A DNA stretch of 64,000 nt, from positions 310,001 to 374,000 of the forward strand of contig NZ_JAKGAO010000004.1 in NCBI RefSeq assembly GCF_021532315.1, in the 5' to 3' direction. The notes under the pieces are model-generated. The model was not told the DNA's origin. It did not search any database and worked only from the letters and a program-made list of their open reading frames with translations. Positions 1 to 7,819 of this stretch are shown one piece after another; positions within the stretch are counted from its first letter, which is position 1; each line of letters opens with the position of its first letter. The DNA comes from Paenibacillus tarimensis (GTDB lineage Bacteria > Bacillota > Bacilli > Paenibacillales > Paenibacillaceae). The position numbers were made by a program, and so were the translations under genes.

Positions 1-1
1 G

Positions 2-970
2 CAGTGGAGCTCGATCTCCAGGGAGCATGATCCTGGACAGCTCCAAAAGTACGGCTCCGTGCCTGCACCTCTTTACGGGCTGTTCCGGGATGTCCTGCGT
101 CAGGGCAGGGACCAGACGGATAAGATGCATGTGCAAAATGATGTATGGTCCATTGTTATGGCTCCTCTGAAATCCAAGGAAAGTGTAAGAGGAGCGGTAG
201 CCGTACTTCGGAATGTGACAGAAGAATACCGTCTTGAGAAGCTGCGCAAAGATTTTGTGGCAAATGTCTCCCACGAGATTCGTACACCGCTTTCCATGCT
301 GCAGGGCTACAGTGAGGCCTTGCTTGATGATATTGCAGCTTCCCCTGAAGAACGCAATGAGCTTGTCCAGGTTATACATGACGAGTCGCTGCGGATGGGC
401 CGGCTGGTGAAGGACTTGCTTGATTTGGCGCGAATGGAAGCCGGTCACATGGAGATGAAGCTGGAACAAGCAGATTTAAGTGAATTGATCAAGCGTGTAC
501 ACCGCAAGTTCTCGGTCTATGCTAAGGACCGGGGAATTGTACTTCGTTATTATCTGCCTGGTCATCCCATCCTGCTTGCGCAAGCTGATGAGGATCGCCT
601 GGAACAAGTGCTGACGAACCTGCTGGACAATGCTATTCGTCACACACCCGAAAGAAAAGAGATCATCATTTCCGCTGAGGAAACGGTAGTAAAGGATAAA
701 TTGTATGCCAGAGTGGCAGTTAAAGATGAAGGCCAGGGAATCCCAAAGGAGGATATTCCGTTTATCTTTGAACGCTTCTATAAGGCGGATAAAGCCCGTA
801 CGCGGGGAAATAGCGGCGGAACAGGGCTTGGCCTTGCAATCGTAAAGAATATTATCGAAGCGCACAACGGTACAATAGAGGTTGCCAGTGCGCTGGGAGA
901 AGAAACAGTCTTCACCCTGATGCTTCCTGTCGAAGTGCCCGGTGTGCTGTCCAAGCCGCGCGAAACGTAG
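2..970 (+). CDS. resE: Sensor histidine kinase, ResE-type, 3' part (5' end outside window)
   Basis: The reading frame is open from base 2, so the gene starts upstream of the window and about 322 C-terminal residues are visible. They contain the end of a PAS-like segment, then the dimerisation/phosphoacceptor box NVSHEIRTP (His codon at 272-274), the N box (LLDNAIRHTP), the G1 box (DEGQGIP), the F box (FERFYKAD) and the G2 box (GGTGLGLAIVKN). ResE kinases partner ResD in control of respiration and anaerobic genes, and the stretch after the His box (MLQGYSEALLDDIA) is ResE-like. A strong terminator follows. The kinase class is certain; the ResE assignment rests on motif similarity and on the resE-serA proximity also seen in Bacillus. 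Confidence 0.85.
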   Translation, partial: QWSSISREHDPGQLQKYGSVPAPLYGLFRDVLRQGRDQTDKMHVQNDVWSIVMAPLKSKESVRGAVAVLRNVTEEYRLEKLRKDFVANVSHEIRTPLSMLQGYSEALLDDIAASPEERNELVQVIHDESLRMGRLVKDLLDLARMEAGHMEMKLEQADLSELIKRVHRKFSVYAKDRGIVLRYYLPGHPILLAQADEDRLEQVLTNLLDNAIRHTPERKEIIISAEETVVKDKLYARVAVKDEGQGIPKEDIPFIFERFYKADKARTRGNSGGTGLGLAIVKNIIEAHNGTIEVASALGEETVFTLMLPVEVPGVLSKPRET

Positions 971-1008
971 GGTTTAATCTTGTTGTTCGTGAAACAATGA
1001 ACTGCAAT

Positions 1009-1050
1009 AACGGTCGTTCAGGGAAGTATCCCTGCCCGGCCGTTTTTTGT
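1009..1050 (+). terminator. Rho-independent terminator after resE
   Basis: The arm AACGGTCGTTCAGGGA pairs with TCCCTGCCCGGCCGTT, with a few mismatches or wobbles, around an AGTA loop. A T run follows (TTTTTT). Confidence 0.85.
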
Positions 1051-1070
1051 ATACGAACGATATGAGGCAT

Positions 1071-1115
1071 ACAAAAAGCTGTCCCTGTGTCATTCGCAAT
1101 GACACAGAGACAGCC
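1071..1115 (-). terminator. Rho-independent terminator after serA
   Basis: Read on the minus strand, the arms GGCTGTCTCTGTGTCATT and AATGACACAGGGACAGC flank a GCG loop and are followed by TTTTTG. It lies just beyond the serA stop and faces the resE terminator. Confidence 0.88.
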
Positions 1116-1136
1116 CTGAATGGTTATTTTCTACGA

Positions 1137-2729
1137 TCAGACGAGCAGGATTTCCTTAGCTTTGTTAACATCCGGCAGGTTGACAAGCTCAGCGATAACT
1201 TCCTTGGAAGCTGCCTTATCCACTGTGAGAACCATAATAGCCGCTCCGCCTACCAGTTTCCGTCCTACCTGCATAGTCGCGATGTTGACGTCATTGTTGC
1301 CAAGAAGGGTGCCTACACGGCCAATGATGCCCGGCTTATCGTTGTGCTTGACAAGGATAAGGTTGCCCTCCGGCGAGACATCAACCGGGAACTTGTCGAT
1401 CTGTACAATGCGGGTGCCATAACCGGTGAGCAGTGTACCTGCTACAAGACGCTCCTCGCTCTGTGTGCGGAGGGTAACCGTCACAAGGTTAGTAAAGCCT
1501 TTGTGGGCGGTTGACTTGTTAACCACAATGTTGAGGTCACGGGTCTTTGCCAGGTGCATCGCGTTAACCAGATTGACCTGATCTGAACCAAGATGATGGG
1601 ACAGCACACCCTTTACAACATAACGGGTCAGCGGCTGTGTATCCACATCTGCGAGATCGCCTGAGTAGCTGACGGTGATTTCTTCAACTGCACCATGCGC
1701 AAGCTGAGCGGCAAAGCTGCCCAGTCTCTCGCCAAGGGAGAAGTAAGGCTGCAGCTTGTTCAGGACATCACCTGGTACAGGAGGCATATTAACGGCATTC
1801 TTGAACGCTTCGCCGCGAAGAATATGAAGGACCTGCTCGGAAACATCGATCGCAACATTTTCCTGAGCCTCGACGGTCGATGCACCAAGGTGAGGAGTTA
1901 CGATAATTTTAGGGTTCGTCAGGAATGGGTGATCCTTCTCTGGCGGCTCCACTTCAAATACGTCAAAGGCAGCGCCTGCTACGATACCTTTATCAATTGC
2001 TTCCACTAGTGCCTGCTCGTCAATGATGCCGCCGCGGGCACAGTTAACGATCCGCATGCCGGGTTTCATGATTTCGAACTGCGGGCCCGCGATCATGTGG
2101 CGGGTTTCAGGGGTAAGCGGAGTATGGACAGTCATGAAGTCCGCATTACGGACGATGTCTTCTACGGAAGACAGCTTAACGCCCAGCTTATTGGCGCGGT
2201 CTTCAGTCAGGAACGGGTCATAGGCGAGGATTTCCATGCCAAACGCTTTGGCTCGTGATGCTACCTCGCTGCCGATCCGGCCCATGCCGAGTACGCCAAG
2301 CTTCTTGTTGCGAAGTTCTACGCCAAGGAAAGTCTTGCGGTCCCAGATACCATTTATGGTCTTAGCGTAAGCTTGCGGAATGTGACGGGCAAGTGCCATC
2401 ATCATAGCAAATGTATGCTCACAAGTCGTGATTGTGTTGCCGTCAGGGGCATTGATAACGATTATGCCTCTCTCGGTAGCTGCCGGAAGGTCGATATTGT
2501 CAACACCAACGCCTGCGCGCCCTACAACCTTAAGCTGTTTGCCCGCATCCATGATCCGTTCGGTAACACGGGTTTGGCTGCGCACGAGCAGTGCGTCATA
2601 TTCGCCGATAATAGCGACCAGCTCGTCCTCGCTAAGGCCAGGCTTCTTGTCGACTGATACATCATCAGCATCGACAAGCTGCTGAATACCAAGGTCACTG
2701 ATGGGGTCCGATACGAGTACTTTAAACAT
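1137..2729 (-). CDS. serA: D-3-phosphoglycerate dehydrogenase with C-terminal ACT domain
   Basis: This enzyme catalyses the first committed step of serine synthesis, oxidising 3-phosphoglycerate with NAD in the cytoplasm. The 530 residues match the usual length of the long form. Visible features are the Rossmann motif LGMGRIG near residue 150, the catalytic Arg in NCARGGIIDE, the Glu in FEVEPP, the His in TPHLGAST, a linker domain, and an ACT domain near the end (HNDKPGIIGRVGTLL), which often binds serine for feedback control. I chose the ATG at 2727-2729 because GGAGG lies 11 bases upstream and the protein then begins MFKVLVSD; an in-frame start 24 bases earlier has no site. It is transcribed alone behind a structured leader. 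Confidence 0.96.
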   Translation of the reverse strand: MFKVLVSDPISDLGIQQLVDADDVSVDKKPGLSEDELVAIIGEYDALLVRSQTRVTERIMDAGKQLKVVGRAGVGVDNIDLPAATERGIIVINAPDGNTITTCEHTFAMMMALARHIPQAYAKTINGIWDRKTFLGVELRNKKLGVLGMGRIGSEVASRAKAFGMEILAYDPFLTEDRANKLGVKLSSVEDIVRNADFMTVHTPLTPETRHMIAGPQFEIMKPGMRIVNCARGGIIDEQALVEAIDKGIVAGAAFDVFEVEPPEKDHPFLTNPKIIVTPHLGASTVEAQENVAIDVSEQVLHILRGEAFKNAVNMPPVPGDVLNKLQPYFSLGERLGSFAAQLAHGAVEEITVSYSGDLADVDTQPLTRYVVKGVLSHHLGSDQVNLVNAMHLAKTRDLNIVVNKSTAHKGFTNLVTVTLRTQSEERLVAGTLLTGYGTRIVQIDKFPVDVSPEGNLILVKHNDKPGIIGRVGTLLGNNDVNIATMQVGRKLVGGAAIMVLTVDKAASKEVIAELVNLPDVNKAKEILLV

Positions 2730-2953
2730 AATGCAACACGCCTCCATAATCATAGTGGTGGTAAAAGGAAAAAACTCCCGTTCCCGGTACCGTTCGCTTC
2801 GGCGGGACGAGAGTTAGACCGGCATTGCTTGCTGTTTAGCTCGTTCCCGTTACTCGCATGTGAGCTTACGCTACGACGAGTAACGGCTCTTGTAAGTATA
2901 GCTTATTCCATGCTTCAGGTTAATCCTGCTACCACGGAATAATTATCTTGTCC
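2730..2953 (-). promoter_or_regulatory. Structured 5' leader of serA, unclassified candidate riboswitch or attenuator
   Basis: About 224 nt lie between the predicted transcription start and serA. Minus-strand pairing gives three elements in order: a 10-bp stem (2933-2942 with 2903-2912) enclosing a small CAGG-ATTAA-CCTG hairpin; a perfect 10-bp stem (2877-2886 with 2847-2856) whose loop contains AGC-GTAA-GCT; and an intrinsic terminator at 2769-2815. A terminator inside a leader suggests premature-termination control. A GGTACC core occurs in the terminator loop, but no canonical T-box sequence or long Stem I is present, and I could not match the leader to a riboswitch class I know. The structure is read from pairing by eye only. 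Confidence 0.6.
2769..2815 (-). terminator. Intrinsic terminator inside the serA leader
   Basis: On the minus strand AACTCTCGTCCCG pairs with CGGGAACGGGAGTT (one bulge) and is followed by TTTTTTCC. It lies 40 bases before the serA start, so it should act as an attenuator rather than an end-of-gene terminator. Confidence 0.78.
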
Positions 2954-2959
2954 TTTCCT

Positions 2960-2989
2960 ATTTTAAAGCATTAGTGCGCAAGAATGCAA
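2960..2989 (-). promoter_or_regulatory. Sigma-A type promoter for serA
   Basis: On the minus strand TTGCAT and TAAAAT are separated by 18 bases, placing the transcription start near 2953, at the head of the structured leader. Confidence 0.6.
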
Positions 2990-3037
2990 TCGGCAAACTT
3001 GATGAAATGTGAAAATTTCGTTATCATTCAAGCGTAA

Positions 3038-3067
3038 TTGGCGTATTGTGCCTCTTTATGTCATAAT
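3038..3067 (+). promoter_or_regulatory. Possible promoter for the rhodanese gene
   Basis: TTGGCG and CATAAT are 18 bases apart and 37 bases before the start codon. The match is partial. Confidence 0.35.
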
Positions 3068-3104
3068 ACGGCACAGTGATATTGAACGAGATGGAGGATA
3101 TAAG

Positions 3105-3434
3105 ATGGCGGATGAGTGGGAGGATATAAGCCCGGTGGAATTGTTCAAGCGGCTAGAAGAGGGCCGGGTGGACACAGCCAGTATTATAGATGTCCGCGAG
3201 CAGGAGGAATGGGACTACTATCACCTGCCGGGCACGAAGCATATTCCTATGAGTACGATTCAAGAATCGCTGCAATCTTTGCCTAAGGAGAGAGAATGGT
3301 ATATTCTCTGCGCCCACGGCGTGCGCAGCATTCATGTGTGCAGCTATATGTCCAGACAAGGCTACAGCCGCCTCCGCAATATTACTGGCGGAATAGCGGC
3401 TGCAGCGTTGTTGAACGGATTCCAATACGATTAA
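3105..3434 (+). CDS. Single-domain rhodanese-like sulfurtransferase
   Basis: This is a 109-residue, one-domain rhodanese-fold protein. The active loop CAHGVRS starts at the catalytic Cys, about residue 69, and the CH2A-like motif IIDVREQEEW is at residues 27-36. Such proteins carry persulfide sulfur or reduce sulfur oxyanions in the cytoplasm; the substrate here is unknown. The ATG at 3105 has GGAGG 7 bases upstream, and the longer frame from 3009 has no ribosome site. Its stop overlaps the stop of the convergent gene downstream by 4 bases (3431-3434). It resembles the YqhL type of Bacillus. Confidence 0.88.
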   Translation: MADEWEDISPVELFKRLEEGRVDTASIIDVREQEEWDYYHLPGTKHIPMSTIQESLQSLPKEREWYILCAHGVRSIHVCSYMSRQGYSRLRNITGGIAAAALLNGFQYD

Positions 3435-4345
3435 GAGATGAAGAACGGCAGCTGCGGCAGCAGCTCCTTGCTGTAGAATCTTGCTTTATTGGACATGAAG
3501 TCTCCGCCCCGTACGGCTTCTGTTCCCAGGAGCAGGTCAATGATGGCGGAGACAGTCTTGATTTTCATTTTGGCAGCCTGGCCAGACGAAATGAAAGCAT
3601 CGATGCGCGCTGTCATATCCTGAGGCTGATAGCTGGTAAGGAGCTTGCGTGCCCCCAGCTGATCAGCAATCAGCTTGTTCTTTACGAGAATAGGCTGTGC
3701 TTTCCAGGTCGCAAGATCGAGAAGGCTCGGAGCTTCATAATTGCCGGGTATCTTCTTATTGACAGCAGATCCCCATTTCAGCATGGCACTGTAATATTCC
3801 TGCTGGCTCTGCAGGGCATAATCGGCAGCCTGCTTGTAGTAGGCATCCTTGGAGAGCAGGGCGGCAGTATCTGCCGATGTTCTGCTTTGGGCAGCGGCTG
3901 CTTGCGCTTCAGCAGCCTGCTTGAACAGCTTGAGACTTTTCAATGTGCTGGTATGAGCGTCGACAAGAAGCGGCGAAGCGGCCGGAAGGGAAGCTTTAGC
4001 GGCTTCCTTGTACTGCTTGTCCGCCATCGCAGCCAATTCTTTTAATTTTCCGGCAGGCTCCTCAGTTAAGCCCATCTTCATTCGGTCCGTCTCAGCTATC
4101 CATTCATTCAAAAATTCACGATATGGTAAAAATACGGTATGATAGTAGGATACAAGGTCCTGCTGCTGGTACGCGGTGTCTTTCTCAGCAACCTCAGCAT
4201 TCAACTTTTTGCTCGGGACGTATTTGGCTTCGGTTTCTTCAGCACCGACCTTCATGCCGTACAGAAATGCGGCAACCGCTACGACCAGCATAAAGATAAA
4301 TCCAAGACTGAACAGCATTTCGGTACGAGTTAAACGCTTTTCCAT
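3431..4345 (-). CDS. Hypothetical protein with one N-terminal membrane anchor
   Basis: I do not recognise this 304-residue protein. It begins MEKRLTRTEM, followed by one hydrophobic segment at about residues 11-31 (a signal anchor), then a long, mostly helical soluble region rich in Ala, Lys, Glu and Gln that probably lies outside the membrane. No catalytic motif is evident. The ATG at 4343-4345 has AAGGAG 6 bases upstream; a TTG 15 bases earlier overlaps that ribosome site and is unlikely. It faces the rhodanese gene, sharing overlapping stop codons, and is divergent from the CPBP protease gene. Confidence 0.75.
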   Translation of the reverse strand: MEKRLTRTEMLFSLGFIFMLVVAVAAFLYGMKVGAEETEAKYVPSKKLNAEVAEKDTAYQQQDLVSYYHTVFLPYREFLNEWIAETDRMKMGLTEEPAGKLKELAAMADKQYKEAAKASLPAASPLLVDAHTSTLKSLKLFKQAAEAQAAAAQSRTSADTAALLSKDAYYKQAADYALQSQQEYYSAMLKWGSAVNKKIPGNYEAPSLLDLATWKAQPILVKNKLIADQLGARKLLTSYQPQDMTARIDAFISSGQAAKMKIKTVSAIIDLLLGTEAVRGGDFMSNKARFYSKELLPQLPFFIS

Positions 4346-4473
4346 GACAATCTCCTTCAATATATGTAGTGGGTAAAGTTGATAGATGTCGAATTATGGC
4401 GGTATGTGTCTTAAATAGTATAGGTTATAATGACAAAAAAGGGAATAACGAACCTTGTGATAGGAAGGGAATT

Positions 4474-5067
4474 ATGAAAAAATTCGACATCAAGAACATC
4501 AAAATCCGGAAAGTTTCAGTAGATGAACTGGATGACCGGATGCTGCTGATGAATTTGTACCTCACACAACTTCTTACACTTATTATCGGTTTGGCATGGA
4601 TTTTTTTTCAGGGGCGAAATCCTTTTTCGCTTTTGGTACTTCCTGCAGGACCAGCTTTTCTCTATTGGGGGTTCGGTTTGGCGGCAGCTGTTGTGGCGGT
4701 CGATCTTATTTTGTCCAGGTGGATACCGGAAGAGGCGGCGGATGACGGAGGCGTTAATGAACGCCTGTTCCGTAGGAGACCTGTCTGGCATATACTGGTG
4801 ATATCATTTGTTGTAGCCGTATGTGAGGAGATGCTCTTCAGAGGAGCCCTGCAGCACGCCTTCGGCCCATACTGGACGAGTATTCTCTTTGCGGCCATTC
4901 ATGTGCGGTATTTGAGACACTGGATTCCGACCGGGCTTGTTTTTTCTATCAGCTATGCGCTTGGCTGGATTTATATTCAGACGGGTACACTGTGGGCGCC
5001 GATAGCAGCACATTTTGCAATAGATATGGTTATGGGACTCATTATTCGATTCCGGAGGGAAACATGA
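4474..5067 (+). CDS. CPBP family intramembrane metalloprotease
   Basis: This 197-residue multispanning membrane protein has the motifs of the CPBP/ABI (Rce1-like) protease family: EEMLFR (E118, E119, R123), FAAIH (F139, H143), and HFAID (H180, D184). In most family members the last motif ends in Asn, so Asp at 184 is a variation. Family members cut substrates within or near the membrane, or modify bacteriocin immunity; the substrate here is unknown. The ATG at 4474 follows GGAAGGGA at a good distance. A TATAAT at 4426-4431 could be its -10 box. The stop overlaps the next start as ATGA, so the two genes are probably translationally coupled. Confidence 0.87.
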   Translation: MKKFDIKNIKIRKVSVDELDDRMLLMNLYLTQLLTLIIGLAWIFFQGRNPFSLLVLPAGPAFLYWGFGLAAAVVAVDLILSRWIPEEAADDGGVNERLFRRRPVWHILVISFVVAVCEEMLFRGALQHAFGPYWTSILFAAIHVRYLRHWIPTGLVFSISYALGWIYIQTGTLWAPIAAHFAIDMVMGLIIRFRRET

Positions 5068-5276
5068 GCAGGGGAATGAAACGCGGACAGCCGGCTGTGC
5101 CGGCCAATCAAGATATCGTGCAAAAACCCGATCAGGAGGCGCTTCCCCCGCGCCGGGTAAAGCACCCATCAAGCAAGCAGCAGGTGACCAAGTGGTTTTA
5201 CAACTCCTTGATTTTTCTTTTTATGGCCCTTGCTGCCGGGCTTTTCTGGTATGGACGCCAAATGTCCGGGCAATGA
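5064..5276 (+). CDS. Small single-span membrane protein
   Basis: This is a 70-residue protein with a basic, Pro-rich N-terminal half and one transmembrane helix (about residues 44-64), ending GRQMSGQ. GGAGGGA lies just before the ATG, and the start overlaps the CPBP protease stop by 4 bases. I do not recognise the family. Coupling to the protease suggests a shared function or a partner role, but this is inference. Confidence 0.7.
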   Translation: MSRGMKRGQPAVPANQDIVQKPDQEALPPRRVKHPSSKQQVTKWFYNSLIFLFMALAAGLFWYGRQMSGQ

Positions 5277-5329
5277 ATATCCGGCTCTCTTCATATCTGA
5301 TTAACAAGACAGTCACGGAGGTCGATTGA

Positions 5330-6190
5330 ATGTTCACTGCGGCTGCTTTGCTGTCTGCCGGGATCATGGCATTTGTTGTTATTTGGATGCTGAAGGAGGC
5401 ATACTGTACAGCAGTCCATTCTGAAGAAGTGAGGCTTAATCATCTGCCTGCGTCCTTTGACGGGACGCGGATTTTTTTTGTCAGTGATATTCACCGGAGG
5501 AGACTGCCTCTTAAGCTTCTTGATGATCCGGTGCTATCCGAAGGTGTGGATCTGGTGCTTATTGGCGGTGATCTTCGAGAAGGCGGCGTTCCGCTGGAGC
5601 GGACCAGAGCGAATGTACAATTGCTCTCAAGCCTTGGACCGGTATATGCGGTATACGGCAATCATGATCATGATGAGCCTGTCCGGGAGCTGGAGGTTCT
5701 GCTTAATGAAGAGCGGGTGCGGGTTCTGGTGAACGAGTCCGTTATGCTTGAAAAGCAGGATGGAAGTGTGATCAGACTGGCCGGTGTCGATGATCCAAAA
5801 ACCCGCAGAGATCGGCTCGGACTTGCACTGGGAAATAATGACGAAGCTACTGCGGGCAGGAAAGAGCCTTTTACACTTCTTCTCGCGCATGATCCCATTA
5901 TTGCAGAAAGGCTGCCTGGCGGCGAAGGGAACAGGATAGATCTAATCTTGGCAGGTCATACACATGGCGGACAGATCGTCGTTCCCTTCGCAGGCGCTGT
6001 CATTAATTCCAGATCGCTGAAGCTGTTCCCAAGAGGATGGTTTCAGCTGCAGCAATCCGGTGCAGCAATCGGCAGGGAATGCCGGATGTTAGTCAGCCGG
6101 GGATTCGGCACTTCCAAAATCCCGCTGCGGCTGCGCGCGCCTGCCGAGGCACATTTGCTTACTCTTCGTTATTGTAATCGGCCTGAATAG
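5330..6190 (+). CDS. Membrane-anchored calcineurin-like metallophosphoesterase
   Basis: The 286 residues begin with one hydrophobic anchor (residues 4-21), followed by the metallophosphoesterase motifs SDIH (52-55), GGDL (79-82), GNHDHD (110-115), LLAHDP and AGHTHGGQ. These residues bind two metal ions and hydrolyse phosphate esters. It resembles the YkuE/YpbG type, but the substrate cannot be told from sequence. The ATG at 5330 follows GGAGG by 9 bases. Its 3' end overlaps the convergent deacetylase gene by 32 bases (6159-6190). Confidence 0.88.
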   Translation: MFTAAALLSAGIMAFVVIWMLKEAYCTAVHSEEVRLNHLPASFDGTRIFFVSDIHRRRLPLKLLDDPVLSEGVDLVLIGGDLREGGVPLERTRANVQLLSSLGPVYAVYGNHDHDEPVRELEVLLNEERVRVLVNESVMLEKQDGSVIRLAGVDDPKTRRDRLGLALGNNDEATAGRKEPFTLLLAHDPIIAERLPGGEGNRIDLILAGHTHGGQIVVPFAGAVINSRSLKLFPRGWFQLQQSGAAIGRECRMLVSRGFGTSKIPLRLRAPAEAHLLTLRYCNRPE

Positions 6191-7100
6191 TCTTTGGATC
6201 AATAAAGCCATATCCCTTGTTTTCCAGCTTAGCAAGCAGCTGCTCAAGAGCCTCCGCTGTCCACGGCAGTTCATGCATTAGTATGTTGGCTCCCGGATGC
6301 AGTTGATCCATAACATTGGTGATGACGGCGTCCGGTTTGTTTTTGTTCTTTGGGTCCCAATCGAGCGAACCGTTCGACCAGGTCATGTACAGCATCCCAT
6401 GTTCCTTAGCGATTTCCTTCACTTTGTCGTCTCCAGAGCCGAACGGCGGCCTGAACAGCTTGGGCTGGCTGCCCGTTACTTCTTTAACCAGCTCCTGAAC
6501 ATCACTTATCTGCCTATTGACCTCATCAGCTTGTTCTTTCTTCAGGTCGATATGATCCCAGGAATGGTTCCCTATGGTGTGGCCGCTGTCAGCAATCAAC
6601 TTGAGCAGCTCGGGATTTGCTTTCGCACGATAGCCGTTAACGAAGAAAACCGCCTTGGCGTTATGCTTCTCCAGCGTGCCGAGCATGCTTTCCAAAAGCT
6701 CATGCTCTTTCGGCCCGTCATCGAAGGTCAGCAGAACCACTTTTGAGGGCGTATTCTCATCAATAGGGATGAATCGGTACGCATCGTTCATACGGTAGAG
6801 TGGAGAAGCTGGCTTTTCTTCATCGGAGGAATCTGACTCCGTACTGTCCGCTGCCTCAGCTGCATTCTCTGCGTTACCCCCGGTATTTTTTGGTGCCTGG
6901 CCGGGTGCTACTTCTATTGTGTTATCATCCGGCTGGGTAACGGAGGACTCTGGTTTCTCCGGTGAAGTACCCGCCGGGCTGTTGTCAGTTTCAGCGGTTT
7001 GCTCGGGGTGAACAGCATTCATGTTTTCGTTTTGCCCGCAGGCCGCAAGCGTGAAGGCAAGGATAAGTATGGCAACGAAAGAATAGCGCTTGGTTTGCAT
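6159..7100 (-). CDS. Polysaccharide deacetylase lipoprotein (NodB domain)
   Basis: The 313-residue precursor has a lipoprotein signal ending in LAAC (Cys21), so the mature protein should be lipid-anchored on the outer face of the membrane. An acidic Ser/Glu/Pro-rich linker of about 85 residues follows, then a NodB-type carbohydrate esterase domain: TFDDGP, the metal-binding NHSWDH, RPPFGSGDD and a late MHELPWT histidine. Such enzymes remove acetyl groups from peptidoglycan or chitin-like sugars. The start at 7098-7100 follows GGAGG by 5 bases; an upstream in-frame start overlaps the ribosome site. The C-terminus overlaps the convergent phosphoesterase gene. Confidence 0.9.
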   Translation of the reverse strand: MQTKRYSFVAILILAFTLAACGQNENMNAVHPEQTAETDNSPAGTSPEKPESSVTQPDDNTIEVAPGQAPKNTGGNAENAAEAADSTESDSSDEEKPASPLYRMNDAYRFIPIDENTPSKVVLLTFDDGPKEHELLESMLGTLEKHNAKAVFFVNGYRAKANPELLKLIADSGHTIGNHSWDHIDLKKEQADEVNRQISDVQELVKEVTGSQPKLFRPPFGSGDDKVKEIAKEHGMLYMTWSNGSLDWDPKNKNKPDAVITNVMDQLHPGANILMHELPWTAEALEQLLAKLENKGYGFIDPKTIQADYNNEE

Positions 7101-7252
7101 GGTAACCTCCATATGCTAGATAATTGTAATTTATTCTAGCATTACCCCGATATCACTTCCAGAACCCTCACTTTCCTTATTTTGATCCGGATTGCTGAAG
7201 ATGAACAGGACAAACTAATCCAGGAACCGAATTAATAAGGGAGGTACCCGTT

Positions 7253-7636
7253 ATGAGAATGAGCGGTTTTTTGGTCGGTGGGATCGTAGGTGTTATGGCT
7301 GCTGCCTATCTTGCAAAAAGGCGTCCGGGGTCCTTTGCATGGGTTGGGGATGCGGCAAGCGGACTAGTAGCAGGAGCCAAGGGAAAAATGATCGAGAATG
7401 CCCTTGACCGTAAATTCGGCAAAGAGAAGCAGCCAAATCAGGCTGCGGCCCAAAATACTGCGGCTCAAAATGCTGCTTTCAACGCGACCGGCAGCAATAT
7501 CCAGAGCCAGGACAGCTCCTGGAATATGATTGCGCAGCTTGTGACAAGTGACCCTGAGGTGAAGAACCAGGCGGCACAAATCATGACGGAAGCAGCCACT
7601 CCGGCTGATACGGCCGCCTCGACTGCGTCGAATTAA
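7253..7636 (+). CDS. Hypothetical small membrane-associated protein
   Basis: I cannot assign this 127-residue protein. It has a Gly/Ala-rich hydrophobic N-terminus (residues 4-20), an amphipathic KGKMIENALDRKFGK stretch and a low-complexity Ala/Gln/Asn/Thr-rich tail. GGGAGG lies 9 bases before the ATG, and a strong terminator follows, so it is probably a single-gene unit. The tail composition suggests a disordered segment. Confidence 0.75.
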   Translation: MRMSGFLVGGIVGVMAAAYLAKRRPGSFAWVGDAASGLVAGAKGKMIENALDRKFGKEKQPNQAAAQNTAAQNAAFNATGSNIQSQDSSWNMIAQLVTSDPEVKNQAAQIMTEAATPADTAASTASN

Positions 7637-7650
7637 TCAGACTGTCTAAA

Positions 7651-7699
7651 TTGGCCCGGCCGCCTGTAAATATAGGCGGCCGGGCCAATTTCTTTTTCA
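7651..7699 (+). terminator. Strong Rho-independent terminator
   Basis: TTGGCCCGGCCGCCT and AGGCGGCCGGGCCAA pair perfectly around a short loop and are followed by TTTCTTTTTC. Confidence 0.93.
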
Positions 7700-7819
7700 G
7701 GTCCAAATAGTGCATTTCAGAAGCAGACATGATAACATAGATACATATAATTTATTATCACATATCTTAATACGGTTCATACGATGTTATAACCGATGCT
7801 GCAAAGGGGGGTTCCTTGC

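Noticed and set aside
1047-1514. A 155-codon plus-strand frame opposite serA
   Set aside because: It spans the serA terminator and is antisense to the conserved ACT domain; no coding signal of its own.
2730-2953. Serine T-box leader before serA
   Set aside because: The terminator resembles T-box terminators and a GGTACC core is present, but it lies in the terminator loop. There is no T-box consensus upstream and no long Stem I with a specifier loop.
3296-4045. A 249-codon plus-strand frame opposite the 304-residue membrane protein gene
   Set aside because: It begins inside the rhodanese gene without a ribosome site; the minus-strand gene has a good site and a membrane anchor.
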